64,000 nucleotides of DNA, taken from NCBI RefSeq assembly GCF_001905385.1, contig NZ_LIPF01000006.1, forward strand, positions 365,291-429,290. Direction: 5' to 3'. A program made the position numbers and the translations under genes. The notes under the pieces were generated by a model. That model searched no databases, was not told the origin of the DNA, and saw only the letters and a list, made by a program, of their open reading frames with translations. Shown piece by piece: positions 1 through 7,628 of this stretch. The number at the start of each line of letters is the position of its first letter. Within the stretch, counting starts at the first letter, position 1. The stretch comes from Streptomyces sp. CB02414. GTDB taxonomy: Bacteria > Actinomycetota > Actinomycetes > Streptomycetales > Streptomycetaceae.

Positions 1-810
1 ACCGAGGAGGAGCAGAAGGCGGTGCTGTGGGTGAAGCCGGCCCGCTCGGTGAAGTCGGCCAAGTGGTCGCCCGCCGACGCCGTGCTCATCGACGAGGCCA
101 CCGACCTGATCGAGCGCACCCACTCCCTCGGGCACGTCGTCCTCGACGAGGCGCAGGACCTCTCCCCCATGCAGTACCGCGCGGTGGGCCGGCGCTGCAC
201 GACCGGCTCGGTGACCGTTCTCGGCGACCTGGCGCAGGGCACGACTCCGTGGGCGACCCGCGGCTGGGCCGAGGCGCTGGCCCACCTGGGCAAGGACGGG
301 GCGGTGGTCGAGGAGCTGACGGCCGGTTTCCGCGTGCCGACGGACGTGATCGCCTACGCGTCCCGGCTGCTGCCGCACATCGCGCCGGGGCTGACGCCGG
401 TGGCGTCGATCCGTGAGAACCCGGGGTTCTTCGACGTCCGGGGGACGGACGCCGGCACGGCGAACGTGGTGCGAGCCTGCGCCGAGCTGCTGGAGCGGGA
501 GGGCTCGGTCGGCCTGATCGCCGCCGACGCGCGGGTGCCGGAGCTGGCGGCGGCCCTCGGGTCGGCGGGCATCGGCTTCGTCCGCCCCGGCGAGGAGACC
601 ACCCGCGCCACCCGCCTGACCCTGGTCCCGGCCTCGCTGGCCAAGGGCCTGGAGTACGACTACGTGGTCCTGGACGAGCCGCGCGCGGTGGTCGACGGCG
701 AACCGGACGAGCGGACGGGGCTGCGGCGGCTGTACGTCTGCCTGACCCGCGCGGTGTCGGGCCTGATCGTGACCCACGGGGCGGGCCTGCCACCACAGCT
801 GGCAGCGTAA
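1..810 (+). CDS. helR: HelR/HelD-type UvrD-like RNA polymerase motor ATPase, C-terminal part (5' end outside window)
   Basis: The reading frame is open from base 1, so the gene starts upstream; 269 residues are visible. They hold the C-terminal half of a superfamily 1 helicase-like motor: a DEAQD Walker B motif near the start (VLDEAQDLSP), the following GD-AQ motif III region, a GLEYDYVVLDEP motif and a C-terminal YVCLTRA motif VI. This pattern fits the actinobacterial HelR/HelD proteins that strip stalled RNA polymerase and, in some Streptomyces, give rifampicin tolerance (family knowledge). A generic UvrD-like DNA helicase cannot be excluded because the RNAP-contacting N-terminal arm lies outside the window. 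A strong hairpin follows at 902-922. Confidence 0.8.
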   Translation, partial: TEEEQKAVLWVKPARSVKSAKWSPADAVLIDEATDLIERTHSLGHVVLDEAQDLSPMQYRAVGRRCTTGSVTVLGDLAQGTTPWATRGWAEALAHLGKDGAVVEELTAGFRVPTDVIAYASRLLPHIAPGLTPVASIRENPGFFDVRGTDAGTANVVRACAELLEREGSVGLIAADARVPELAAALGSAGIGFVRPGEETTRATRLTLVPASLAKGLEYDYVVLDEPRAVVDGEPDERTGLRRLYVCLTRAVSGLIVTHGAGLPPQLAA

Positions 811-901
811 CCTCGGGCGTCTGACGAGTGCTGACCGCGCCGGCGCTGGGGGGGGGGTGGGTGACGCGGCCCGGCGCTGGCCGGGTGCCGCCGCGTCCAC
901 C

Positions 902-922
902 CGTGCCGCCCCAGGCGGCACG
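902..922. terminator. Perfect hairpin between convergent helR and cutC
   Basis: Arms CGTGCCGCC (902-910) and GGCGGCACG (914-922) pair over 9 bp with a 3-nt loop. It lies between the ends of two convergent genes, so it can serve both as an I-shaped (no U-tract) bidirectional terminator. A run of ten G (848-857) precedes it in the same spacer. Confidence 0.55.
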
Positions 923-943
923 ACTGCCCGCGGTTACGCGCGA

Positions 944-1633
944 TCAGCCTCCCAGCACCCGCCGCCACTCCCCGACCGCCTCCGCCGAAACCGGCCCGCC
1001 CCACCCGGAGGGCCGCGCCGCCCCGCCGATGTGGAACCCGTCGATCCCCGCCTCCAGCAGACCCGGCACGTGCTCCAGCCGCAGCCCGCCGCCCACCAGC
1101 AGCTGCTGCTCGTACCCCGGCTCCCCCCGCCGCCGCGCCTCCGCGAGCAGCACGTTCAGCCCGTCGTCCACCCCGCCGGCCGCCCCGGCCGTCAGGTACG
1201 TGTCCAGTCCGGGGAAGTCCGCGAGCTGCTTGCGCAGGGCGTCCCGGTTCGCGGCGCGGTCGATCGCGCGGTGGAAGGTCCACCGGCACCCCTCCAGCGC
1301 CCCGGCGACCCGCTCCACCGCCCCGAGATCGACGTCACCGTCCGCGTCGAGGAACCCGAGCACGAACTCCGTCGCCCCGGCCTCCCGCATCCGCCCGGCG
1401 ACTGTCACCAGCCGCTCGACGTCCCCGGCCGCGAAGCCGTCCGCCAGTCGCAGCATCACCCGCAGGTCGATGTCGACGGCGGCGCGGATCGCGGCGACGG
1501 TCCCGGCCGACGGGGTGAGTCCGTCGGCCGCCATGTCGGTGACCAGTTCGAGGCGATCCGCGCCTCCGGCCTGGGCGGCGACCGCGTCCTCGACGTCGAG
1601 GGCGATCACCTCCAGGACTGCACGCTTGCTCAT
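944..1633 (-). CDS. cutC: CutC family protein
   Basis: The 229-residue product is the full length of the CutC TIM-barrel family, named for copper homeostasis in E. coli although its biochemical activity is unsettled. Conserved blocks visible: GGADRLELV near residue 23, RVMLR, the FHRAID stretch, LVGGGLRLEHVP and GIDGFHIGGAAR. The ATG at 1633 follows GGGG in the leader. It is transcribed away from a good match to a DasR operator (1657-1672), which would put it in the GlcNAc-responsive regulon; amino-sugar genes lie 4-25 kb away. Confidence 0.88.
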   Translation of the reverse strand: MSKRAVLEVIALDVEDAVAAQAGGADRLELVTDMAADGLTPSAGTVAAIRAAVDIDLRVMLRLADGFAAGDVERLVTVAGRMREAGATEFVLGFLDADGDVDLGAVERVAGALEGCRWTFHRAIDRAANRDALRKQLADFPGLDTYLTAGAAGGVDDGLNVLLAEARRRGEPGYEQQLLVGGGLRLEHVPGLLEAGIDGFHIGGAARPSGWGGPVSAEAVGEWRRVLGG

Positions 1634-1656
1634 GGGACCCCATTCGTCGGCCTGCT

Positions 1657-1672
1657 ACAGGTCTAGTCCAAT
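1657..1672. promoter_or_regulatory. Probable DasR operator (dre) before cutC
   Basis: The 16-mer ACAGGTCTAGTCCAAT matches 12 of 16 positions of the dre consensus AGTGGTCTAGACCACT, including the central GGTCTAG and CCA. It ends 24 bases before the cutC start codon, a normal operator position. Identified by eye only; a scored matrix scan would settle it. Confidence 0.5.
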
Positions 1673-1729
1673 CCAAGACTACGCCCCATAGGCAGGCCAG
1701 GGCTCCCCGACGCCGCCACCCGGCGCCGC

Positions 1730-2422
1730 TCAGCCGTCCAGCCGCCGGAAGAGGTTCAGCTCCTCCGCCTCCACCCCGGCCAGCTCGTAGCCGTTGCCGT
1801 CCTCGACCGCCCGGCCCGCGTACAGCCGCACCAGCGTCGGCGCGTCCCCGATGAACCGCCCCGGCGGCCGCTCACCGCTCGCGCCGCCCAGCTTCAGCGG
1901 TTCGTCCACGTCGTCGAGGTCGGCGTGCAGCGGCACGTGGCCGCGGTCGCGGGTGAGCGTGCCCAGCAGCGCCAGCGCCTCCGGCAGCCCGGGCCCCGCG
2001 TACGCGCCCGGCTCGCCGAGGGCCACCCGTACGTCACCCGCGTGCACCCACTCGCCCAGCGCCAGCAGGTCCAGGGCGCCGCCCGCGCGGCCGATCACCG
2101 GACCGGCCTCGGTCATGCCGCGTTCCAGCTCGTCGAGGACCCGGGCGTTGGTCCAGTCGGCGCGTTCGGCGATGTCGCGGTCGTTGGACTCGGGCGAGAA
2201 GACGCCGGCCTCGAAACGGTTCTCCACCGTCCGCATCAGCGCCGAGGAGCAGTGCGCCAGCACGTCCCGCACGGTCCAGCCGGGACACGCGGCCACCGGC
2301 ACCGCGAAGTCGCCGTCCGTCCGGGACCGCATCAGCGGCACCAGTGCGTCCCGCTCGATGGCCAGCAGCCGTCCGGGCCGCTCGGGGTCGCGTACGTCGT
2401 GCACGTCAGCAGGAGTCGTCAT
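1730..2422 (-). CDS. Maleylpyruvate isomerase family mycothiol-dependent enzyme (DinB/MDMPI fold)
   Basis: The 230-residue protein begins with the four-helix DinB-like MDMPI N-terminal domain: PVAACPGWTVRDVLAHCSS (residues 42-60, His57 a likely metal ligand) and a second histidine in EWVHAGDVRVAL (about 133). Such proteins bind a divalent metal and use mycothiol as a thiol cofactor in isomerase or transferase reactions; the substrate cannot be read from sequence. It lies 34 bp after a co-directional TetR regulator gene (2456-3106), which may control it. Function beyond the fold is not known. Confidence 0.75.
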   Translation of the reverse strand: MTTPADVHDVRDPERPGRLLAIERDALVPLMRSRTDGDFAVPVAACPGWTVRDVLAHCSSALMRTVENRFEAGVFSPESNDRDIAERADWTNARVLDELERGMTEAGPVIGRAGGALDLLALGEWVHAGDVRVALGEPGAYAGPGLPEALALLGTLTRDRGHVPLHADLDDVDEPLKLGGASGERPPGRFIGDAPTLVRLYAGRAVEDGNGYELAGVEAEELNLFRRLDG

Positions 2423-2455
2423 GGCTCCACGTTAGGGGCCGCGACCGTCCCGCGG

Positions 2456-3106
2456 TCAGGGTGCCGTCAGGTCGTTCAGTTCGGCGTCGAACAGCAGCGC
2501 CGGGTCGAAGGACATGCCGGTGAAGTGACCGGCCAGCTCCAGGGACAGCACGCCGTGCAGCCGGGTCCAGAAGGACAGCGCCCGGCGCAGGGCCGCGGGG
2601 GGAGCCGGATGCCCGTCCGCCCACTGCCGGTGGCCTTCGAGGTGCGCGTCGAAGGCCGCCGTCCCGTCACCCTCGTACGGCAGCGTGGCGCAGGCGTCGA
2701 GGATGACGGCCATGGTCTCGGAGGCGATCCCGGTGACGTCGGCGGGCGCGTGGTAGCCCGGCACGGGGGTGCCGAAGACCAGGAAGTACCGCTGGGGGTC
2801 GGCCAGCGCCCACGCGCGCATGGCGTGCGCCAGCCCGGCCAGGTCGGCGCCGGACGCGGCGGACGCCCGGAAGGTGTCGGCGAGGCTCCGGTAGGCGTCC
2901 GTGACGAGTTCGGTGATCAGCTCGTCGCGGCCGGCGAAGTACCGGTAGAGCGCGGGCCCGCTCATCCCCATCCGCTTGGCGATCGCGTTGAGGGAGAGCG
3001 CGGAGGCACCGGCCGTGGCGATCTGCTCCCGCGCGTGCTCCTTGATCTCCGCACGCACCTGGGCGCGGTAGCGCTCGCGCGGGGTCTCGGTGCGCGCCTG
3101 CGTCAT
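2456..3106 (-). CDS. TetR family transcriptional regulator
   Basis: The 216-residue protein has an N-terminal TetR helix-turn-helix (LSLNAIAKRMGMSGPALYRYFAGRDEL, roughly residues 35-60) and a C-terminal ligand-binding domain of the WHG type (RYFLVFGTPVPGY block). I chose the ATG at 3106, which has GGAGAAGG upstream; an in-frame TTG at 3136 overlaps a TTGACT promoter-like element and is less likely. It is divergent from the HD-domain gene at 3194 and co-directional with the MDMPI-family gene, so these neighbours are the likely targets. Ligand unknown. Confidence 0.85.
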   Translation of the reverse strand: MTQARTETPRERYRAQVRAEIKEHAREQIATAGASALSLNAIAKRMGMSGPALYRYFAGRDELITELVTDAYRSLADTFRASAASGADLAGLAHAMRAWALADPQRYFLVFGTPVPGYHAPADVTGIASETMAVILDACATLPYEGDGTAAFDAHLEGHRQWADGHPAPPAALRRALSFWTRLHGVLSLELAGHFTGMSFDPALLFDAELNDLTAP

Positions 3107-3193
3107 GGTCCGCCGCCTTCTCCGGTACAGAGTCAAGATTCAGTTAGAGGCTATCACCGCAGTCGCTCGCCTCCCCGTTGCGACAATGGGCCC

Positions 3194-3859
3194 ATGGCCG
3201 ACGACCTCGACGCCCTGCGCGCCCGCTGGCTGCGTGCCCTGCTCCCGGCACGCGACGGTGCCTGCCACCCCCATCCGTACCCGTACGCCGACAACCTGCT
3301 CGCCCGCTGGCAGGAGCCGCAGCGGCGCTACCACACGCTCGCGCACCTCACGGCGGTCCTCGACCACATCGACGTACTGGAGGAGTACGCCGACGACCCG
3401 GCCGTGGTGCGCCTCGCCGCCTGGTTCCACGACGCGGTCTACCTCCCCGACCGGTCCACCAACGAGGAACGCTCGGCCCGCCTCGCCGAGCGCGCCCTGC
3501 CCGAGGCCGGCGTCCCGGCGGACAGGACCGCCGAGGTGGCCCGCCTGGTCCGCCTCACCGTCACCCACGCCCCGGCCGAGGACGACCACGACGGCCAGGT
3601 GCTCTGCGACGCCGACCTGGCGGTCCTCGCCTCACCGCCGTCGGCGTACGCCGCGTACACGGCGGCCGTGCGGCAGGAGTACCACTTCGTCCCGGACGAC
3701 GCCTTCCGCGAGGGCCGCGCCGCGATCCTGCGCCAACTCCTCGACCTGCCCACCCTCTTCCACACCCCGCACGGCCGCCGCGAATGGGAGGCGACCGCCC
3801 GCTACAACCTCACCGGCGAGCTGGAAATGCTGTCGCCCGGCGAGGAGACCGCCCCGTAG
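3194..3859 (+). CDS. HD-domain metal-dependent phosphohydrolase-like protein
   Basis: 221 residues. The HD superfamily pattern is visible as RYHTLAHLTAVLDHI (first His), WFHDAVY (the HD pair) and a later VLCDADLAVL aspartate, matching the COG4339-type predicted hydrolases, which are close to full length here. These bind one or two divalent metals and cleave phosphate esters; the physiological substrate is unknown. The start ATG at 3194 (MADDLDALRARW) is chosen because it starts the conserved part; the frame is open far upstream but that extension overlaps two genes on the other strand. The next gene begins 10 bp downstream. Confidence 0.78.
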   Translation: MADDLDALRARWLRALLPARDGACHPHPYPYADNLLARWQEPQRRYHTLAHLTAVLDHIDVLEEYADDPAVVRLAAWFHDAVYLPDRSTNEERSARLAERALPEAGVPADRTAEVARLVRLTVTHAPAEDDHDGQVLCDADLAVLASPPSAYAAYTAAVRQEYHFVPDDAFREGRAAILRQLLDLPTLFHTPHGRREWEATARYNLTGELEMLSPGEETAP

Positions 3860-3869
3860 CCTGCCCCAC

Positions 3870-4940
3870 ATGCTGACCTTGGGCGGGGAACAGGTGGAAG
3901 AGGCCGTCGCGGACGCCGTGGCGCTGCTGCGTACGGCGACGGACCGGGACTGGACGGCGGTGCGGGCCGGCCGGCTGGAGTGGGACTGCCGGCAGACGGC
4001 CGAGCACATCGCGGGGGACCTCATCGCCTACGCGGGCCAGCTCGCCGGACGCGCCGCGCAGGCGTACGTCCCCTTCGAGATCACCCTCGACGACGGCACC
4101 GACAACGCAGGCGCCCTGCACGTCGTCGAGACGACCGGCGCCCTGCTCGCCGCCACCCTCCGCACCACCCCGCGCGAGGTCCGCGCCTTCCACCCGTACC
4201 CCTTCCGCAGCGCGAACCGCGAGGGCTTCGCCGCGATGGGGATCACCGAGGTACTGCTCCACACGCACGACATCGCCGAGGGCCTGGGCCTCGCCTACGA
4301 GCCGCCCGCCCGGCTCTGCACGGACGTCCTCACCCGGCTCTTCCCGCACGTCCGCCCCGGCACCGACCCCTGGCGCACCCTGCTGTGGGCCACCGGCCGC
4401 GGTGACCTGCCCGGACGCCCGGCGGTCACCGAGTGGCGCTGGCGCAACAACCTGGTGATCGACGCCGAACGCCTCACCCTCCAGGGGGTCACCCCCGCCG
4501 CGGCCGCCGACCTGGCCGCGGGCGGAGACGGCGGCTTCGCGTGGGTCGAGGGCGGCCCGTACCAGGGCACCCGGGACGCCGCCGGGATGCTGCTGAAGGC
4601 GTACGAGGCGGGCGTGCACCGGCCGGAGTGGGGCGTGTTCGTGCTCGTGCGCCGCGAGGACGGCCGCGCGGTCGGCGGCATGGGCTTCCACGCGGCGCCG
4701 GACGAGGACGGCCGGGTGGAGGTCGGCTACGACCTCGCCCAGTCCGCCCGCGGTCACGGCTACGCCACCGAGGCCCTGCGTGTGCTCGCCGCGTGGGCGC
4801 TGGCCCGGGAGGAGGTGACGTCCGTGTTCGCGACGACCGAGCCGGACAACACCGCCTCGCAGGCCGTGATCACCCGCGCCGGTTTCCGCCGGGTCACCGG
4901 GGAGGACACCGAGCAGTACGCCTACGAACTGCGCGGCTGA
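3870..4940 (+). CDS. Fusion: MDMPI/DinB-like domain plus GNAT acetyltransferase
   Basis: 356 residues in two parts. Residues 1-195 look like a maleylpyruvate isomerase N-terminal (DinB-like) domain: WDCRQTAEHIAGDLIAYAGQLAG and TEVLLHTHDIAEGLG with candidate metal-binding histidines. Residues 210-356 are a GNAT N-acetyltransferase: VGGMGFHAAP (beta4), VEVGYDLAQSARGHGYATEAL (acetyl-CoA pyrophosphate loop, QxxRGxG/A form) and VFATTEPDNTASQAVITRAGF. The ATG at 3870 lies 10 bp after the HD gene, suggesting one transcript. Its last 19 bp overlap the end of the convergent gene at 4922. Substrates of neither domain can be deduced. Confidence 0.75.
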   Translation: MLTLGGEQVEEAVADAVALLRTATDRDWTAVRAGRLEWDCRQTAEHIAGDLIAYAGQLAGRAAQAYVPFEITLDDGTDNAGALHVVETTGALLAATLRTTPREVRAFHPYPFRSANREGFAAMGITEVLLHTHDIAEGLGLAYEPPARLCTDVLTRLFPHVRPGTDPWRTLLWATGRGDLPGRPAVTEWRWRNNLVIDAERLTLQGVTPAAAADLAAGGDGGFAWVEGGPYQGTRDAAGMLLKAYEAGVHRPEWGVFVLVRREDGRAVGGMGFHAAPDEDGRVEVGYDLAQSARGHGYATEALRVLAAWALAREEVTSVFATTEPDNTASQAVITRAGFRRVTGEDTEQYAYELRG

Positions 4941-5200
4941 CCGGCGCCCTTGCGCCGGCGCAGTCCCGCCCCGTGCAGCAGCCGCACCACCTCGCGGCTG
5001 CTGACCTCCAGCGCACCGGCGGACACCGCGTCGGCGTACCGCTGGGCGGGGATGTCGTAGTGGTCGCGTTCGAAGGCGCGGCGCGGCACACCCAGCCGCT
5101 CGGCGAACGCGTGCAGTTCGGTGTAGGAGACGTCGCTGACCAGGTGCGACCACATGCGGCCGTGGCCCGGCCAGGTCGGCGGATCGATGTAGACGGTCAC
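4922..5200 (-). CDS. DUF4031 domain protein
   Basis: A 92-residue protein starting MTVYIDPPTWPGHGRMWSH, the hallmark N-terminus of the DUF4031 family, followed by SDVSYTELHAFAERLGVPRRAFERDHYDIP. The family has no assigned function; some members sit next to nucleases or hydrolases. It overlaps the 3' end of the convergent fusion gene by 19 bp. A small hypothetical gene is directly upstream on the same strand. Confidence 0.75.
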   Translation of the reverse strand: MTVYIDPPTWPGHGRMWSHLVSDVSYTELHAFAERLGVPRRAFERDHYDIPAQRYADAVSAGALEVSSREVVRLLHGAGLRRRKGAGQPRSS

Positions 5201-5219
5201 TGTGGCGTCCCCGGCGCGC

Positions 5220-5603
5220 TCACGACGGCAGCGGGCCGCCGCCGGCCTCGCCCAGCGAACCGACGGCCGCGACCTTCACCCCCGCCTTGCCGCACACCCA
5301 GTGCGGGTCGGGGCCCAGCTCCGGTTCGACGTCCAGCGCGTGCGGGTCGCCGGAGCCGCACACCGGGCACAGCGGCCACCGTCCGTACCGCTCCAGCAGG
5401 GCGTCCTGCACGTCCTGCGCGACCAGCCCGGCCACGAACTCGACGCCCTCGGGCCACTGCTCGACCCACCAACGGCGTTGGACGACGGACTCCTCGACCA
5501 GCGACACGACGTCCGGCTCGGCGACCTGGCCGGCCACCAGGTCGGCGAGCACCAGGGCGCGCGCGGCGTGCAGCGCCTGCTCCAGGGGGCTGATGGGGTC
5601 CAT
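5220..5603 (-). CDS. Small conserved hypothetical protein
   Basis: 127 residues starting at the ATG at 5603 (MDPISPLEQALHAARAL). The C-terminal part carries CPVCGSGDPHALDVEP, one CxxC pair that may be half a zinc site, then WVCGKAGV. The frame stays open further upstream, but that part overlaps the promoter and start of the divergent RpiR-type gene and is not counted. Likely co-transcribed with the DUF4031 gene 19 bp downstream. No function assigned. Confidence 0.65.
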   Translation of the reverse strand: MDPISPLEQALHAARALVLADLVAGQVAEPDVVSLVEESVVQRRWWVEQWPEGVEFVAGLVAQDVQDALLERYGRWPLCPVCGSGDPHALDVEPELGPDPHWVCGKAGVKVAAVGSLGEAGGGPLPS

Positions 5604-5622
5604 GCACCCATTGTGCGCACTC

Positions 5623-5652
5623 TTGACCCACGGACCGAAACGAAAATATCTT
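5623..5652 (+). promoter_or_regulatory. Promoter of the RpiR-type gene, giving a leaderless mRNA
   Basis: A -35 box TTGACC (5623-5628) and a -10 box TATCTT (5647-5652) are 18 bp apart. The expected transcription start is at the GTG codon at 5659, so the message would be leaderless. The palindrome GAAAATATCTTTC (5642-5654) covers the -10 box, and a second one, GAAACTTTC (5677-5685), lies just inside the gene; both are candidate operators for autoregulation. Confidence 0.5.
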
Positions 5653-5658
5653 TCATGA

Positions 5659-6573
5659 GTGACCGATGACGTGAAGGAAACTTTCGCCTCTCCTCCCGCT
5701 CCCGGCGCACTGGCGGCCAAGGTGCGCACGCTGGCACCGTCGATGACCCGTTCCATGCAGCGGGTCGCCGAGGCCGTCGCGGGCGACCCGGCGGGCTGCG
5801 CGGCCCTCACGGTCACCGGACTCGCCGAGCTCACCGGCACCAGCGAGGCCACGGTCGTACGCACCGCCCGGCTGCTCGGCTACCCCGGCTACCGGGACCT
5901 GCGCCTCGCCCTCGCCGGTCTCGCCGCCCAGCAGCAGTCCGGCCGCGCGCCCGCCATCACCACCGACATCGCGGTCGACGACCCGATCGCCGACGTCGTG
6001 GCCAAGCTCGCCTACGACGAGCAGCAGACCCTCGCCGACACGGCGGCCGGACTGGACACCGTCCAGCTCGGCGCGGCGGTCACCGCGATCGCGGCCGCCC
6101 GCCGCACCGACGTGTACGGCATCGGCGCGTCCGGGCTGGTCGCCCAGGACCTCACACAGAAGCTGCTGCGCATAGGGCTGATAGCCCACGCGCCCGGCGA
6201 TCCGCACCTCGCCGTCACCAACGCGGTGCAGTTGCGGGCCGGGGACGTCGCCATCGCGATCACGCACTCCGGGTCGACCGGGGACGTGATCGAGCCGCTG
6301 CGGGCCGCCTTCGAACGCGGCGCGACGACCGTCGCCGTCACCGGGCGGCCGGACAGCCCCGTCACGCAGTACGCCGACCATGTACTGACCACGTCGACGT
6401 CGCGGGAGAGCGAGTTGCGGCCGGCGGCGATGTCGTCGCGGACGAGTCAGTTGCTGGTGGTGGACTGTCTGTTCGTGGGGGTGGCGCAGCGGACGTATGA
6501 GGCGGCGGCGCCTGCGCTGGCGGCTTCTTACGAGGCGTTGGCTCATCGGCATGGGGTGCGCGGGAGACCGTAG
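5659..6573 (+). CDS. MurR/RpiR family transcriptional regulator
   Basis: 304 residues from a GTG start. Residues 15-95 form the RpiR helix-turn-helix (LTVTGLAELTGTSEATVVRTARLLGYPGYRDLRLAL) and residues 130-280 a SIS sugar-phosphate-binding domain (VYGIGASGLVAQDLTQKL, AITHSGSTGDVIEPL, VTGRPDSPVTQYAD). Such regulators sense phosphorylated sugars. The gene precedes murQ and a PTS EIIBC on the same strand, so MurNAc-6-phosphate is the natural ligand guess, as for E. coli MurR. Base composition of the last 100 bp (TTG, GTT codons) is slightly less GC-biased than the rest. Confidence 0.9.
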   Translation: MTDDVKETFASPPAPGALAAKVRTLAPSMTRSMQRVAEAVAGDPAGCAALTVTGLAELTGTSEATVVRTARLLGYPGYRDLRLALAGLAAQQQSGRAPAITTDIAVDDPIADVVAKLAYDEQQTLADTAAGLDTVQLGAAVTAIAAARRTDVYGIGASGLVAQDLTQKLLRIGLIAHAPGDPHLAVTNAVQLRAGDVAIAITHSGSTGDVIEPLRAAFERGATTVAVTGRPDSPVTQYADHVLTTSTSRESELRPAAMSSRTSQLLVVDCLFVGVAQRTYEAAAPALAASYEALAHRHGVRGRP

Positions 6574-6593
6574 GGGTTGTTCGCCGTGCGCGA

Positions 6594-6639
6594 CTGCGGG
6601 TTCGTTGTGGCTGGTCGCGCAGTTCCCCGCGCCCCTAGG
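6594..6639 (+). repeat. Dispersed Streptomyces intergenic repeat, copy 1
   Basis: This 46-bp stretch, whose core is GTCGCGCAGTTCCCCGCG, recurs inverted at 17491-17536 with only a handful of differences. It lies in the 83-bp spacer between the RpiR-type gene and murQ. I recognise the core as very common between genes in Streptomyces genomes; its role is unknown. Confidence 0.7.
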
Positions 6640-6677
6640 TAAGTACAGGTACCGAAGTGGAAAAGAGCGGCTTCCTC

Positions 6678-7613
6678 ATGACTGCAACCCCTCACCACCC
6701 CGATCTCCGCTCCCAGTTGGAGACGCTGACCACTGAGGCCTTCCGGCCCGAGCTGGCCGAGATCGACCAGTCACCGACTCTCGAGATCGCCCGCGTCATG
6801 AACGGCGAGGACACCTCCGTCCCCGCCGCCGTCGCCGAGCGGCTGCCGGAGATCGCCGCCGCCGTGGACGCCATCGCCGCCCGGATGACGCGCGGCGGGC
6901 GGCTGATCTACGCGGGCGCCGGTACCGCCGGCCGGCTCGGGGTGCTGGACGCCTCGGAGTGCCCGCCCACCTTCAACACCGCCCCAGGGCAGGTCGTCGG
7001 CCTCATCGCGGGCGGCCCGGAGGCCATGGTGACCTCCGTCGAGGGCGCCGAGGACTCCGCCGAGCTGGCCCGAGCCGACCTCGACGCCCTCGGTCTCACC
7101 GCCGACGACTCGGTGGTCGGCGTCTCCGCGTCCGGCCGCACGCCCTACGCCGTCGGCGCCGTCGAGCACGCCCGCGCCCACGGTGCCCTGACCGTCGGGC
7201 TGGCCTGCAACGGCGGCAGCGCCCTGGCCGCCGCCGCCGAGCACGGCATCGAGGTCGTCACCGGGCCCGAGCTGATCACCGGCTCGACCCGCCTGAAGGC
7301 CGGTACGGCGCAGAAGCTGGTCCTCAACATGCTGTCGACGATCACGATGATCCGCCTCGGCAAGACGTACGGGAACCTGATGGTGGACGTCCGCGCCTCC
7401 AACGAGAAGCTGCGCGCCCGCTCCCGCCGCATCGTCGCCCTCGCCACCGGCGCCGCCGACGACGAGATCGAGCGGGCTCTCACCGCGACCGACGGCGAGG
7501 TCAAGCACGCCATCCTGACCCTGCTGGCCGATGTGGACGGCCCGACGGCCGCCCGCCTTCTGGAGGACTCCGGCGGCCACCTGCGTGCCGCGCTGGCGGC
7601 GACGCAGGGCTGA
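6678..7613 (+). CDS. murQ: N-acetylmuramic acid 6-phosphate etherase
   Basis: MurQ cleaves the lactyl ether of MurNAc-6-phosphate, giving GlcNAc-6-phosphate and D-lactate, in cytoplasmic cell-wall recycling. The 311 residues match the family length. Visible blocks: the SIS fold start IYAGAGTAGRLGVLDASECPPTFNT containing the catalytic Glu, VGVSASGRTPYAVGA, and the signature ITGSTRLKAGTAQKLVLNMLST. I chose the ATG at 6678, which has GGAAAAGAG about 10 bases upstream; an in-frame GTG at 6657 has no ribosome site. The PTS gene starts 15 bp downstream. Confidence 0.93.
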   Translation: MTATPHHPDLRSQLETLTTEAFRPELAEIDQSPTLEIARVMNGEDTSVPAAVAERLPEIAAAVDAIAARMTRGGRLIYAGAGTAGRLGVLDASECPPTFNTAPGQVVGLIAGGPEAMVTSVEGAEDSAELARADLDALGLTADDSVVGVSASGRTPYAVGAVEHARAHGALTVGLACNGGSALAAAAEHGIEVVTGPELITGSTRLKAGTAQKLVLNMLSTITMIRLGKTYGNLMVDVRASNEKLRARSRRIVALATGAADDEIERALTATDGEVKHAILTLLADVDGPTAARLLEDSGGHLRAALAATQG

Positions 7614-7628
7614 CCGCACCCTCGGGGA

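Noticed and set aside
848..857. Run of ten G as a phase-variation tract
   Set aside because: It lies in the non-coding spacer between convergent genes, so slippage would not change a reading frame.
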